Shown piece by piece: positions 35,595 through 43,813 of a stretch of 64,000 nt of DNA. Origin of the DNA: Pseudomonadales bacterium (GTDB lineage Bacteria; Pseudomonadota; Gammaproteobacteria; Pseudomonadales; Azotimanducaceae). The position numbers and the translations under genes were made by a program. The notes beneath the pieces are model-generated. The model was not told the DNA's origin. It did no database searches and saw only the letters and a program-made list of their open reading frames with translations. The stretch covers positions 124,001-188,000 of the forward strand of contig JANQPF010000014.1 of NCBI GenBank assembly GCA_028285415.1, given 5' to 3'. How positions within the stretch are numbered: the stretch's first letter is position 1; the number at the start of each line of letters is the position of its first letter.

Positions 35595-36611
35595 CTAAAT
35601 GGCGCGCACGATTTTTCGCACCAAATTGGGGCCTTGATAGATAAAACTTGTGTAGATTTGTAACAAATCAGCCCCGGCGGCCAGCATGGCCTGCGCTGCG
35701 GATGGCGAATCGATGCCGCCGACGCCAACAATCGGTACACCGGCAGGTAACAGGTCGTGCAGCGCCGTCACCGTTTTGAGCGAGAGCGACTGCACCGGCG
35801 GGCCCGAGAGGCCACCGGCTTCATCCGCGTGACGTGCACCGCGCACCGCATCGCGGGAGATGGTGGTATTGGTGGCAATCACCCCATCGATCTGCGCGAG
35901 CGCCACCTGCTCGGCAATGATCGCGACATCCTCCGCCGCGAGGTCCGGCGCAACCTTGACGAGGAGGGGGACCGCCGCCGCGCCGCCCGACGCCAGCAGC
36001 TGCTGTTCTTCCTTCACGCGTCCTAACAAACCCGCCAAAGCCGCACCCGACTGCAACGTCCGCAGCCCCGGCGTATTCGGCGAGGACAGATTGAGCGTGA
36101 AGTAATCCGCCACGTCGTGTAAGCGGCGCATGCCAATCAGGTAGTCGTTGACGGCTTCTTCCAGCGGCGTGTCTTTGTTTTTGCCGAGATTTACGCCCAG
36201 CACAATGTTCTCGCACCAGCCGCTCGCGCGTGCACGCTCAATGGACGCCCGCATCTGGTCCACGCCGAGGTTGTTGAAGCCCATGCGGTTAATGAGCGCG
36301 CCGTGTGCGGGCAGACGGAACATGCGGGGCTTCGGGTTACCCGGCTGCGGGCGCGGGGTGACCGTGCCAACTTCGACGAAGCCAAAACCCATGCGCGCAA
36401 AACCGGCGATGGCGCTCGCATTCTTGTCGAGTCCGGCAGCCAGCCCGAGGGGGTTGGCGAATTCCCTGCCAAACACCTGCACACGACGCCCTTCGAGGGG
36501 TTTCCCCGAACCCAGGAGCTCGCCCCAGTGGCGCAACAGGCGTAACGTCAGATCGTGGGAAAATTCGGGCGGCAGGCAGAAAAGCAGGCGGCGGGTCAGG
36601 GGGTAAAGCAT
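35595..36611 (-). CDS. pyrD: Dihydroorotate dehydrogenase (quinone), class 2
   Basis: This membrane-associated flavoenzyme oxidises dihydroorotate to orotate in pyrimidine synthesis, passing electrons to quinone. The N-terminal amphipathic helix (YPLTRRLLFCLPPEFSHDL) and the serine active site in NLSSPNTPGLR (S176/S177) define class 2. FMN-binding blocks NPLGLAAGLDKNA and VGVGGIDSPSAA are present. The start at ATG 36611 matches the conserved N-terminus (338 residues). DUF2835 lies 55 bp upstream on the same strand. Confidence 0.96.
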   Translation of the reverse strand: MLYPLTRRLLFCLPPEFSHDLTLRLLRHWGELLGSGKPLEGRRVQVFGREFANPLGLAAGLDKNASAIAGFARMGFGFVEVGTVTPRPQPGNPKPRMFRLPAHGALINRMGFNNLGVDQMRASIERARASGWCENIVLGVNLGKNKDTPLEEAVNDYLIGMRRLHDVADYFTLNLSSPNTPGLRTLQSGAALAGLLGRVKEEQQLLASGGAAAVPLLVKVAPDLAAEDVAIIAEQVALAQIDGVIATNTTISRDAVRGARHADEAGGLSGPPVQSLSLKTVTALHDLLPAGVPIVGVGGIDSPSAAQAMLAAGADLLQIYTSFIYQGPNLVRKIVRAI

Positions 36612-36666
36612 GGCCCGCACGTTACCAGATTCCCGGTTGCCGCGGGAATCGGCGGGGTGAGCAACC

Positions 36667-36921
36667 TCAACAGCGGCGCAGGTAGAGCAAACGATTCTGC
36701 GCATCAGCGCCAAGCTCGAAGGTGCCGCGCACGCCGGTGTGCGTCACGTGCGGGCGCAGGCTCGCCAGCGGAAACTGCAGACGCCGACCGGACCGGTCGA
36801 GCGCTGAGACCTGATCGACGCTGCCCGCATAAAACGATTCGAGCTGGGCCGGGGTCAGGTAAATATCCAGCACATAGCGTCTTGCAGCAGTTTTGTGTTT
36901 TCCGCCGGGCGTGCGTTCCAT
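36667..36921 (-). CDS. DUF2835 family protein
   Basis: This 84-residue protein matches the DUF2835 pattern: YVLDIYLTPAQLESFYAG, then GRRLQFPLASLRPHVTHTGVRG and a final FEL...NRLLYLRR strand. It is a conserved gammaproteobacterial family without a known function. It probably shares a transcript with pyrD, 55 bp downstream, and is divergent from the MoxR operon. Confidence 0.8.
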   Translation of the reverse strand: MERTPGGKHKTAARRYVLDIYLTPAQLESFYAGSVDQVSALDRSGRRLQFPLASLRPHVTHTGVRGTFELGADAQNRLLYLRRC

Positions 36922-37011
36922 CTGCTAACTATAGGACGCCGGCGACACATTGCTTCTGGACCTCATTGCCCCCGCCGCTACAATACCCCGTTCGGCATTA
37001 CCCGGGTTTTT

Positions 37012-37983
37012 ATGAACACCATCTCCGCGGAATCCATTTTTGACGCAATCAGTCAGGCCAGCCGCTGGCTCGAGTCCCGCATCATCGGTCAGGAAGCGCT
37101 GATCCAGCGCCTGATGATGGCGTTGATCTGTGGTGGTCATCTGCTGGTGGAGGGTGCGCCCGGATTGGCGAAGACGCGAGCCATCAAAGAGCTGGCCAGA
37201 GTGGTCGAAGGTGACTTTCATCGGATTCAGTTCACCCCCGATCTCCTGCCGAGCGACATCACCGGCACGGAGATTTACCGTCCCGAAGACGGCAGCTTCA
37301 AGTTCCAGGAAGGCCCCATCTTCCACAATCTGATTCTCGCGGACGAGATCAACCGGGCACCCGCCAAAGTCCAGTCCGCGCTCCTCGAAGCCATGGCCGA
37401 GCACCAGGTGAGCGTCGGCCGCGAGACGTTCCCGCTGGCGGATCTGTTTCTGGTGATGGCAACGCAGAATCCGATCGAGCAGGAAGGCACCTATCCGCTG
37501 CCCGAAGCGCAGCTCGACCGATTTCTCATGCACGTTGTCGTCGACTACCCCGACAGCGCGGCAGAGCACAACATTCTCAATCTGGTCCGTGCGGAAACCG
37601 CCCGCCTCGACCATCAGCAAACGCCGACCCCGGTATCCCAGGCGCACGTGTTTGCCGCCCGCCAGGCGCTGGTTGGACTCCATATGACCGAGTCCGTCGA
37701 GGACTACATCGTCGCGCTGGTGATGGCAACGCGCGAGCCGGGCCCGGAGCAGGCACGCTGGATCGACTTCGGCGCGAGCCCGAGAGCAACCATTGCGCTC
37801 GACATCTGCGCGCGCGCGTTGGCCTGGCTGAGCGGCAGGGATTTTGTCACCCCGTTGGACGTACAGGCGGTCGCCCACGACGTTCTGCGGCACCGTTTGA
37901 TCCTGACATTCGAAGCTGACGCTCAGGGTATTACCAGCGACGCCGTGATCGACACCCTGATCGAAACCGTGCCCGTGCCCTGA
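37012..37983 (+). CDS. MoxR family AAA+ ATPase
   Basis: This 323-residue AAA+ ATPase has Walker A GAPGLAKT with K54, a Walker B/sensor region ILADEINRAPAKVQSALLEAM and sensor MATQNPIEQEGTYPLPEAQLDRF, the last being a MoxR signature. MoxR proteins act as chaperones with VWA proteins, encoded here downstream. It is first in a six-gene operon (MoxR, DUF58, DUF4381, BatA, BatBC, BatD). A possible -10 box TACAAT lies at 36979-36984 without a clear -35. ATG at 37012 begins the conserved region. Confidence 0.92.
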   Translation: MNTISAESIFDAISQASRWLESRIIGQEALIQRLMMALICGGHLLVEGAPGLAKTRAIKELARVVEGDFHRIQFTPDLLPSDITGTEIYRPEDGSFKFQEGPIFHNLILADEINRAPAKVQSALLEAMAEHQVSVGRETFPLADLFLVMATQNPIEQEGTYPLPEAQLDRFLMHVVVDYPDSAAEHNILNLVRAETARLDHQQTPTPVSQAHVFAARQALVGLHMTESVEDYIVALVMATREPGPEQARWIDFGASPRATIALDICARALAWLSGRDFVTPLDVQAVAHDVLRHRLILTFEADAQGITSDAVIDTLIETVPVP

Positions 37984-37994
37984 CGCCGCGCGAT

Positions 37995-38921
37995 ATGCAC
38001 GCACCAACCGCAGAAGTGCTGGCGGGCGCATACGCCAATCTCGAACAGCTGCTGGCGCTGCGCCACAAGCCGTACGCACAGCCTGCAACGACCACCTCCC
38101 GCGTCGTTGGCAACCGGGCGGGACTCAAGCTTTCAAAAATCAAAGGCCGCGGCGTCGACTTCGCGGAAGTACGCGCCTATCAGCCGGGTGACGACGTGCG
38201 CACCATCGACTGGCGTGTCACCGCCCGGAAGAACAAACCACATACCAAGGTTTTTCGCGAGGAACGCGAACGCCCTACCCTGATCGTCGTCGACCAGACT
38301 CAGCACATGTTCTTCGGCTCTCGACTGCGACTGAAGTCCGTCGCGGCAGCGGAGGTTGCCGCTCGCATCGCCTGGCAGAATCTCAACGCTGGCGATCGCG
38401 TTGGCGGGATTGTCATTGGAAACGGCGGTCAGGTGTTGCACAGGCCCTACCGGACCACCAAGGCGGTAGCCCGTTTTCTCCATGACGTCGCGGAGCTCAA
38501 TCAGGCACTCGACAGAAATACGGCAACCGACGGGAACGCCAGCGCAAGTCTGCACGAGGGAATGCTGCGCGCGCGCCGGCTCACGCGCACGAACTACCGC
38601 ATCTTTGTTATCAGCGACTTCCAGGGTGATCTCAATATCTGGCAGGACCACCTGCACCAGCTTGCCCGACACAATCAGGTGGTCGTCGTGCACGTGCACG
38701 ATGAGCTCGAGGCCAGGCTGCCGCCCGCTGACCACTACGCAGTGACCAACGGCGCAGACCGACTGCAGTTCTACACCGGCAACCGCCGCCTGCGCGAGCA
38801 GTATGCAAATCACCACGCCGCGCACACCGACGCACTGATGGGGCTTTGCGCACACGAAACCATGCGCTATGTGAGCATCGCCACGCACGACGATCACCTC
38901 GACCAGCAGGCATGGGTGTAA
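37995..38921 (+). CDS. DUF58 domain protein, Bat operon
   Basis: The 308-residue protein has the DUF58 core (KGRGVDFAEVRAYQPGDDVRTIDWRVTAR) followed by a VWA-like fold with a weak metal site (LIVVDQTQHM, where DxSxS would be). DUF58 proteins occur in MoxR operons next to BatA/BatB and are thought to link the ATPase to VWA partners. It is 11 bp behind moxR, and its TAA overlaps the next ATG by one base. Confidence 0.88.
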   Translation: MHAPTAEVLAGAYANLEQLLALRHKPYAQPATTTSRVVGNRAGLKLSKIKGRGVDFAEVRAYQPGDDVRTIDWRVTARKNKPHTKVFREERERPTLIVVDQTQHMFFGSRLRLKSVAAAEVAARIAWQNLNAGDRVGGIVIGNGGQVLHRPYRTTKAVARFLHDVAELNQALDRNTATDGNASASLHEGMLRARRLTRTNYRIFVISDFQGDLNIWQDHLHQLARHNQVVVVHVHDELEARLPPADHYAVTNGADRLQFYTGNRRLREQYANHHAAHTDALMGLCAHETMRYVSIATHDDHLDQQAWV

Positions 38922-39397
38922 TGGAAACCAACCCGCTGCAGCAGCTCCGCGACATACACCTGCCGGCAGATCCATCCTGGTGGCCACCCGCCTTTGGCTG
39001 GTGGCTGATCCTGGCGCTCCTGCTTGGCGGGATCGGCTGGCTGGTCATCTCTGCCTGGCGGGCACACCGGCGACGCGCGCCGCTGCGCGCGGCACAGGCG
39101 CTCCTGCAAGAGCTGCGCAGCGGCTACGAAGCCGGGAACTTGAGTGCCGAAGATTACCTGCACGAAGGTAACGCCGTGCTGAAGCGCCTGCTCGTACGCG
39201 CCCTGGGTCGCCGCGAGTATGCTGAACTTTCCGGCGCGGCGTGGCTTGAAGCGCTGAATCACGTCACCGAGACGTCGGTCTTCACCGATACGGCAAGCGC
39301 CGTGCTTGGGGACGCACGCTTCAGCCGTGCGCCGCAGATCAACCTGGATCTCCTCGACGAGCACCTGCATCTCGTCGTTGCGAAGGTACAACCATGA
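38921..39397 (+). CDS. DUF4381 membrane protein, Bat operon
   Basis: The 158-residue protein has a conserved N-terminal LRDIHLPADPSWWPPAFGWW block, a single transmembrane helix (LILALLLGGIGWLVI) and a basic cytoplasmic domain with EDYLHEGNAVLKRLLVRAL. This matches the DUF4381 family found in MoxR/Bat operons. The ATG at 38921 couples to the DUF58 stop (TAATG); ATG 38912 would add three residues. Confidence 0.85.
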   Translation: METNPLQQLRDIHLPADPSWWPPAFGWWLILALLLGGIGWLVISAWRAHRRRAPLRAAQALLQELRSGYEAGNLSAEDYLHEGNAVLKRLLVRALGRREYAELSGAAWLEALNHVTETSVFTDTASAVLGDARFSRAPQINLDLLDEHLHLVVAKVQP

Positions 39398-39410
39398 CGC
39401 AGAAACGCAC

Positions 39411-40403
39411 ATGATCGAGTGGCTCTGGCCATTGATGCTCGCCGCGCTGCCGCTGCCGCTCCTGGTGCGCTATTTCTGGCGCGCGCGCGAGCGCAATCAG
39501 GCTGCTTTGACCGTGCCGTCGCTTGCAACGTTTCAGGCGGTCTCCACCGATCAGAGCGGCATCGAACAGCCGCAGCGCTGGCGTCTGCCGCTTCTCTGGT
39601 TGATCTGGGCGCTCCTCCTGGTGGCAGCCGCGCGCCCGCAGTGGACCGGCGAACCCATCACGCTGCCGACAACGGGCCGGGATCTGATGCTGGCCGTGGA
39701 CATATCGGGCTCCATGGCCACCGAAGACATGGCTGTCAACGGGAATTACGTCGACCGGCTGACCATCGTCAAGGCGGTCGTCAGCCGCTTCGTCGATGCC
39801 CGCAAGGGCGACCGTGTGGGTCTTGTGCTCTTCGGCACCAACGCTTATCTGCAGGCGCCGCTGACCTTTGACCTCACGAGCGTCAACCGTCTGCTGCTGG
39901 AAGCGCCGGTGGGCATCGCCGGCGGTAAAACCGCCATAGGTGACGCCATTGGCCTCGCGGTCAAGCGTCTGCGCATGCGTCCTCAGGAGGACAAGGTCAT
40001 CATTCTCCTGACTGACGGCGCCAACAATGTCGGCGAAGTCGCGCCGGAGAAAGCCGCGGAACTCGCGGCGTTCGATAAAATCAAAATCTACACCATCGGC
40101 GTCGGCGCGGACGAAATGCAGATGCCCAGCCTGTTCGGCAGGCGAACGACAAATCCTTCAGCGGATCTCGACGAGAGCACGCTGACCAGCGTCGCCCGGA
40201 CCACGGGAGGCCGCTATTTCCGCGCGCGCGATACGGAGGGCCTGGCAGAAATCTACGATCTGATCGACCAGCTGGAACCGATCGATCAGGACCCTGAGAC
40301 GTACCGACCCGTGCAGGCGCTGTACTACTGGCCACTGGCTGTAGCACTTCTGCTGTTTGGCGTCTTCCTGGGCGCAGATCTGGGGTGGCGACGCCGTGCT
40401 TGA
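39411..40403 (+). CDS. batA: BatA-type VWA-domain membrane protein
   Basis: This 330-residue protein has N-terminal membrane helices (MIEWLWPLMLAALPLPLLV and LPLLWLIWALLLVAAA), a periplasmic VWA domain with the complete MIDAS motif DISGSM, a LLTDGANN loop, and a C-terminal helix. BatA proteins in Bacteroides and spirochaetes were connected to oxidative stress tolerance and envelope maintenance. The next gene begins inside its last 8 bp. Confidence 0.9.
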   Translation: MIEWLWPLMLAALPLPLLVRYFWRARERNQAALTVPSLATFQAVSTDQSGIEQPQRWRLPLLWLIWALLLVAAARPQWTGEPITLPTTGRDLMLAVDISGSMATEDMAVNGNYVDRLTIVKAVVSRFVDARKGDRVGLVLFGTNAYLQAPLTFDLTSVNRLLLEAPVGIAGGKTAIGDAIGLAVKRLRMRPQEDKVIILLTDGANNVGEVAPEKAAELAAFDKIKIYTIGVGADEMQMPSLFGRRTTNPSADLDESTLTSVARTTGGRYFRARDTEGLAEIYDLIDQLEPIDQDPETYRPVQALYYWPLAVALLLFGVFLGADLGWRRRA

Positions 40404-42132
40404 AAACTTTCATTTTCTGCGGCCCGAGTGGCTGCTGGCACTCGTGCCGCTCCTTGGCATCGGCTGGCTGTGGCTCAGACGCAACCAGCGTGGTTCGGGC
40501 TGGGACAGCGCAATCGACGATGAGCTCCTGGCGGTGCTGCTGGACGGCGGTCCGCGCGGCTCCAATCGAAGCCTGCGTCTGCTCCTGCTCGCCGCCGTTA
40601 CCATCGGCTGCCTTGGCGCCGCCGGTCCGACATGGGAGAAGCTGCCGCAAAACGTCGAGCAGAAAGACGACGCGCTGATCATTCTGCTCGATCTGTCGCT
40701 CTCCATGCTCGCTCAGGACGTCAGGCCGTCACGCATAGAACGGGCCCGTCAGGAGATTACGGACGTCCTGAGATTGCGCGAGGAAGGCCAGACGGCGCTC
40801 ATCGCCTATGCCGGCGATGCGCACGCGGTTGTGCCGTTGACCGACGATACGGCGACCATCAGCAATCTGCTGGCATCGTTGAGTCCCGAAATGATGCCGG
40901 TTTTCGGCAGCAATCCCGACCACGCGCTCACGCTGGCCCACGACCTCTTCGAAAACAGCCTCGTGCTGCAGGGCAGAATACTGATCGTCACCGACGGCAT
41001 TGATCTCTTGAACGACGTGACGCGCCACCGCAGCGCTGCCTACCCCATCTCAGTTCTGGGTGTCGGTACCGAGGACGGCGCTACCATCCCCCTCGACCGC
41101 GTGCGCCAGCCCGGCCGCACGCTGCGCACGCAGGAAGGCAACGAGGTCATCGCGTTCCTCGACGAGGACCGCCTGCGGGAGGCAGCCCGGCTCAGCCATG
41201 GCAGCTACGCGCTCGCCTCGCTCGGCGACAACGATCTCAGAACCGTGTTGGGTACTCCGCTACCGGGCGACGACAACACGATCGAAGTCGAACGGGAGTT
41301 CGACACGTGGTTCGACCAAGGCCACTGGCTGGTTGTGCTGGTGCTGCCGCTCATGCTTCTGGCATTCCGCAAGGGTGTTTTCATTGCCATCGTCGCAGCC
41401 GTCTGCCTGCCAGCACCACAAGCCCACGCGGATGGCCTCGGCGAGCTGTGGTCGAGCTTGTGGCTGCGTGATGATCAGCGTGCTCACCAGGCACTGCGCT
41501 ACGGTGAGCCGGAACGGGCAGCGGCACTGTTCGACGATCCGCAGTGGCAGTCCGTTGCTGAGTACCGCAGCGGTAACTACGCCACGTCGCTGAACGGGTT
41601 CGCCGAAGACCCGAGCACCACCGGCCGCTACAACGAAGGCAACAGCCTGGCGCAGCTCAGCGAATACGAAGCTGCCATTGACGCATACGAGGACGTGCTG
41701 GCGCGCGATCCGGACCATGAGGATGCCGCCTTCAACAAGGCCCTGGTCGAGCGCCTGCTCGAGGAACAGCAACAACAGCAGCAGCAGGAACAGGACCAGC
41801 AGGATCAGGCCAACAACGAGAACAGCGATAGCGAGCAGCAACAGCAGCAGGATCAGGAGCAGCAGTCGGAAGAGGAACAACAGAACGAAAACTCCGATCA
41901 GCAGCAACAAGATAGCGAACAGCAGGAAGAACAACACGGGCAGGAACAGCAGACTGCTGAAAACCCCGAAGACGAAGCGAGCCGCGACGAGAAACAGGAA
42001 GCATTGGAGCAGTGGCTCAGACGCGTGCCGGACGATCCGGGTGGACTGCTCAAGCGCAAGTTCTCCCACGAGACCAAACAGCGTCTGCGCAGCGGCGACT
42101 ACGAGCACCGGCAGGGAGGCAAGCTGTGGTAG
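40396..42132 (+). CDS. BatB-BatC fusion: VWA domain, TPR and Gln-rich region
   Basis: The 578-residue protein fuses a BatB-like part to a BatC-like part. The first has membrane helices and a VWA domain with DLSLSM MIDAS and LIVTDGIDLL. The second has a signal-like hydrophobic stretch near 320-340, TPR helices (FAEDPSTTGRYNEGNSLAQL and AIDAYEDVLARDPDHEDAAFNKAL), then an extreme Gln/Glu-rich segment (about 456-532). It ends in the conserved WLRRVPDDPGGLLKRKF. The start is GTG 40396 with GGGGTGG upstream, overlapping batA by 8 bp. Confidence 0.88.
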   Translation: MLENFHFLRPEWLLALVPLLGIGWLWLRRNQRGSGWDSAIDDELLAVLLDGGPRGSNRSLRLLLLAAVTIGCLGAAGPTWEKLPQNVEQKDDALIILLDLSLSMLAQDVRPSRIERARQEITDVLRLREEGQTALIAYAGDAHAVVPLTDDTATISNLLASLSPEMMPVFGSNPDHALTLAHDLFENSLVLQGRILIVTDGIDLLNDVTRHRSAAYPISVLGVGTEDGATIPLDRVRQPGRTLRTQEGNEVIAFLDEDRLREAARLSHGSYALASLGDNDLRTVLGTPLPGDDNTIEVEREFDTWFDQGHWLVVLVLPLMLLAFRKGVFIAIVAAVCLPAPQAHADGLGELWSSLWLRDDQRAHQALRYGEPERAAALFDDPQWQSVAEYRSGNYATSLNGFAEDPSTTGRYNEGNSLAQLSEYEAAIDAYEDVLARDPDHEDAAFNKALVERLLEEQQQQQQQEQDQQDQANNENSDSEQQQQQDQEQQSEEEQQNENSDQQQQDSEQQEEQHGQEQQTAENPEDEASRDEKQEALEQWLRRVPDDPGGLLKRKFSHETKQRLRSGDYEHRQGGKLW

Positions 42133-43796
42133 TCCGCACGCTCACCACTCTGATCGTTGCGCTGTGTTTTTTACCGGGTGCAGCTGGCGCGGCGGTATCG
42201 GCGCACCTTTCCGCACAGACGATCGATGAACTCGAAACCGTCCGGCTGCACATCAAGATCACGGAAACCCGGCAAACGAGCACCCTGGACCTGAGCGGGC
42301 TCGAAGACGACTTCCACATCATGAACACCAACACCATGAGCCAGTCGAAGTACATCAACGGCCGCGGACAGAGCTGGGTGGACTACACCATCACCTTGCA
42401 GCCCAAACGTACGGGGCTGTTACAGATTCCGGGCATCCAGGTAGGCCGGGAAGAAACGCCAACGTTAACGCTCACCGTCAAACCGCTTTCCGAGCAGACG
42501 CGTCGCAAAATCGACGACCTGGTATTTTTCGAGACAGACGTGTCGAGCGACACCATCTATGTCCAGGCGCAGCTTGTCCTCACCCGCCGGTTGCTGTACT
42601 CCCAGGGCGTGCAGCTCTACTCCGATCTGCCCGGCGCGCCGGAGATCAAAGACGCCGTCGTGCTCACTCTCGGCGAAACGACCTCCGGAACGACGCAGCG
42701 GGACGGTCGGAACTACGGCGTCGTCGAGCAGCGCTATGCCATTTTCCCCGAAGCCAGCGGCAGCTTCACGGTGCCCGGTATCGGCATCACAGCCAGCGTC
42801 AGGCTGCTCGAGAACGGCCGTGTGTCGCGCAAAGGCGTGAGGGTCACCACCGAGCCGCAACAGATTGAGGTGCGACCCGTGCCCGCCGACTATCCGCTTG
42901 ATGCACCCTGGTTACCTGCTGAGAACGTGCAGCTGATTCAAGCCATCACTCCGGATCAAAACGCCTACTCGGTGGGTGACAGTCTTACCCACGAGCTGCT
43001 CATACACATTGAAGGCAACATCGGCTCGATCGCCGCACCCCAGGAGCTCGCGCTCGAGGAATCGAGCTTCCGCATATACCCGCAGGCGCCCGTCATCAAT
43101 GACGATACCCAGGGGCCGGCCCTGCAAGGCGCGCGCCTGCAGACGAGCACCATCGTCCCGCTCATTCCGGGCCAGCTGACCGTGCCTGCAACGCGGCTCA
43201 TCTGGTGGGACACCACACGCGACCGCATGCGCATTGCCCAGGCACCCGCAATGTCCATCCTTTCCACCGGGACAGCCGTAGCGGATCTCAATCCACAATC
43301 TGACGGTAATGCCGTGCCCGGAGAGACCACCGACGAAGCTGAGATTCCACTATCGACATCCATTGCAAACGATGAGCTGCGAACGTGGATTGCCGGAGCT
43401 GCGCTCGCGGGACTGATCGCGCTCGTGGTATTTCTGATGACGCGCAACGTGCAACGCCCGCAGCAGGCAGGCAAGCAAACCCGGGGACCGCAATCTCTTG
43501 CCCCGGAGGCGGCGCTCGACGAGGCATTCCGCGCAAACGATTTGCGCGCAATCTACACCCACCTTCCCGTCGTGCTGGCCAAGCGCTGGGGCTGTTCGAG
43601 CGTCGAGGCCGTCACACGTCTGCGCGCTGAAGAAGAGACTGCCAACGCCTACGCGGGGCTCGAACGGGCCTTGTACAAAAATCCGCCAGCCACCATGCAA
43701 ACAGGCAATCTCGAGCCGCTGCAACGCGCGCTCAACGCGCCGCTCGCGCGCGGTAGACGCCGAAGCGCCTATGCGCTGCCGGCGCTCTACTCCTGA
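42126..43796 (+). CDS. batD: BatD family protein
   Basis: The 556-residue protein has a signal peptide (TLIVALCFLPGAAGA), a large beta-rich periplasmic region with repeated Ig-like stretches (DETVRL, SWVDYTITLQPKRTGLLQIPGI), a transmembrane helix near 420-440 (WIAGAALAGLIALVVFLM) and a short cytoplasmic tail. This is the BatD layout. The GTG at 42126 has a strong GGGAGG site and overlaps the BatBC stop by 7 bp. It ends the six-gene operon, 17 bp before convergent pepN. Confidence 0.88.
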   Translation: MVVRTLTTLIVALCFLPGAAGAAVSAHLSAQTIDELETVRLHIKITETRQTSTLDLSGLEDDFHIMNTNTMSQSKYINGRGQSWVDYTITLQPKRTGLLQIPGIQVGREETPTLTLTVKPLSEQTRRKIDDLVFFETDVSSDTIYVQAQLVLTRRLLYSQGVQLYSDLPGAPEIKDAVVLTLGETTSGTTQRDGRNYGVVEQRYAIFPEASGSFTVPGIGITASVRLLENGRVSRKGVRVTTEPQQIEVRPVPADYPLDAPWLPAENVQLIQAITPDQNAYSVGDSLTHELLIHIEGNIGSIAAPQELALEESSFRIYPQAPVINDDTQGPALQGARLQTSTIVPLIPGQLTVPATRLIWWDTTRDRMRIAQAPAMSILSTGTAVADLNPQSDGNAVPGETTDEAEIPLSTSIANDELRTWIAGAALAGLIALVVFLMTRNVQRPQQAGKQTRGPQSLAPEAALDEAFRANDLRAIYTHLPVVLAKRWGCSSVEAVTRLRAEEETANAYAGLERALYKNPPATMQTGNLEPLQRALNAPLARGRRRSAYALPALYS

Positions 43797-43813
43797 CGCC
43801 GTCTCACCTCACC

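Noticed and set aside
36950-36984. Sigma-70 promoter for the MoxR operon
   Set aside because: TACAAT is a fair -10, but no -35 lies at 16-18 bp; the nearest TTG hexamers are 7 or 23 bases away.
41763-41990. CAG-rich stretch as a CRISPR or microsatellite array
   Set aside because: It is in-frame coding sequence for the Gln/Glu-rich linker of BatBC, without spacers or regular unit length.
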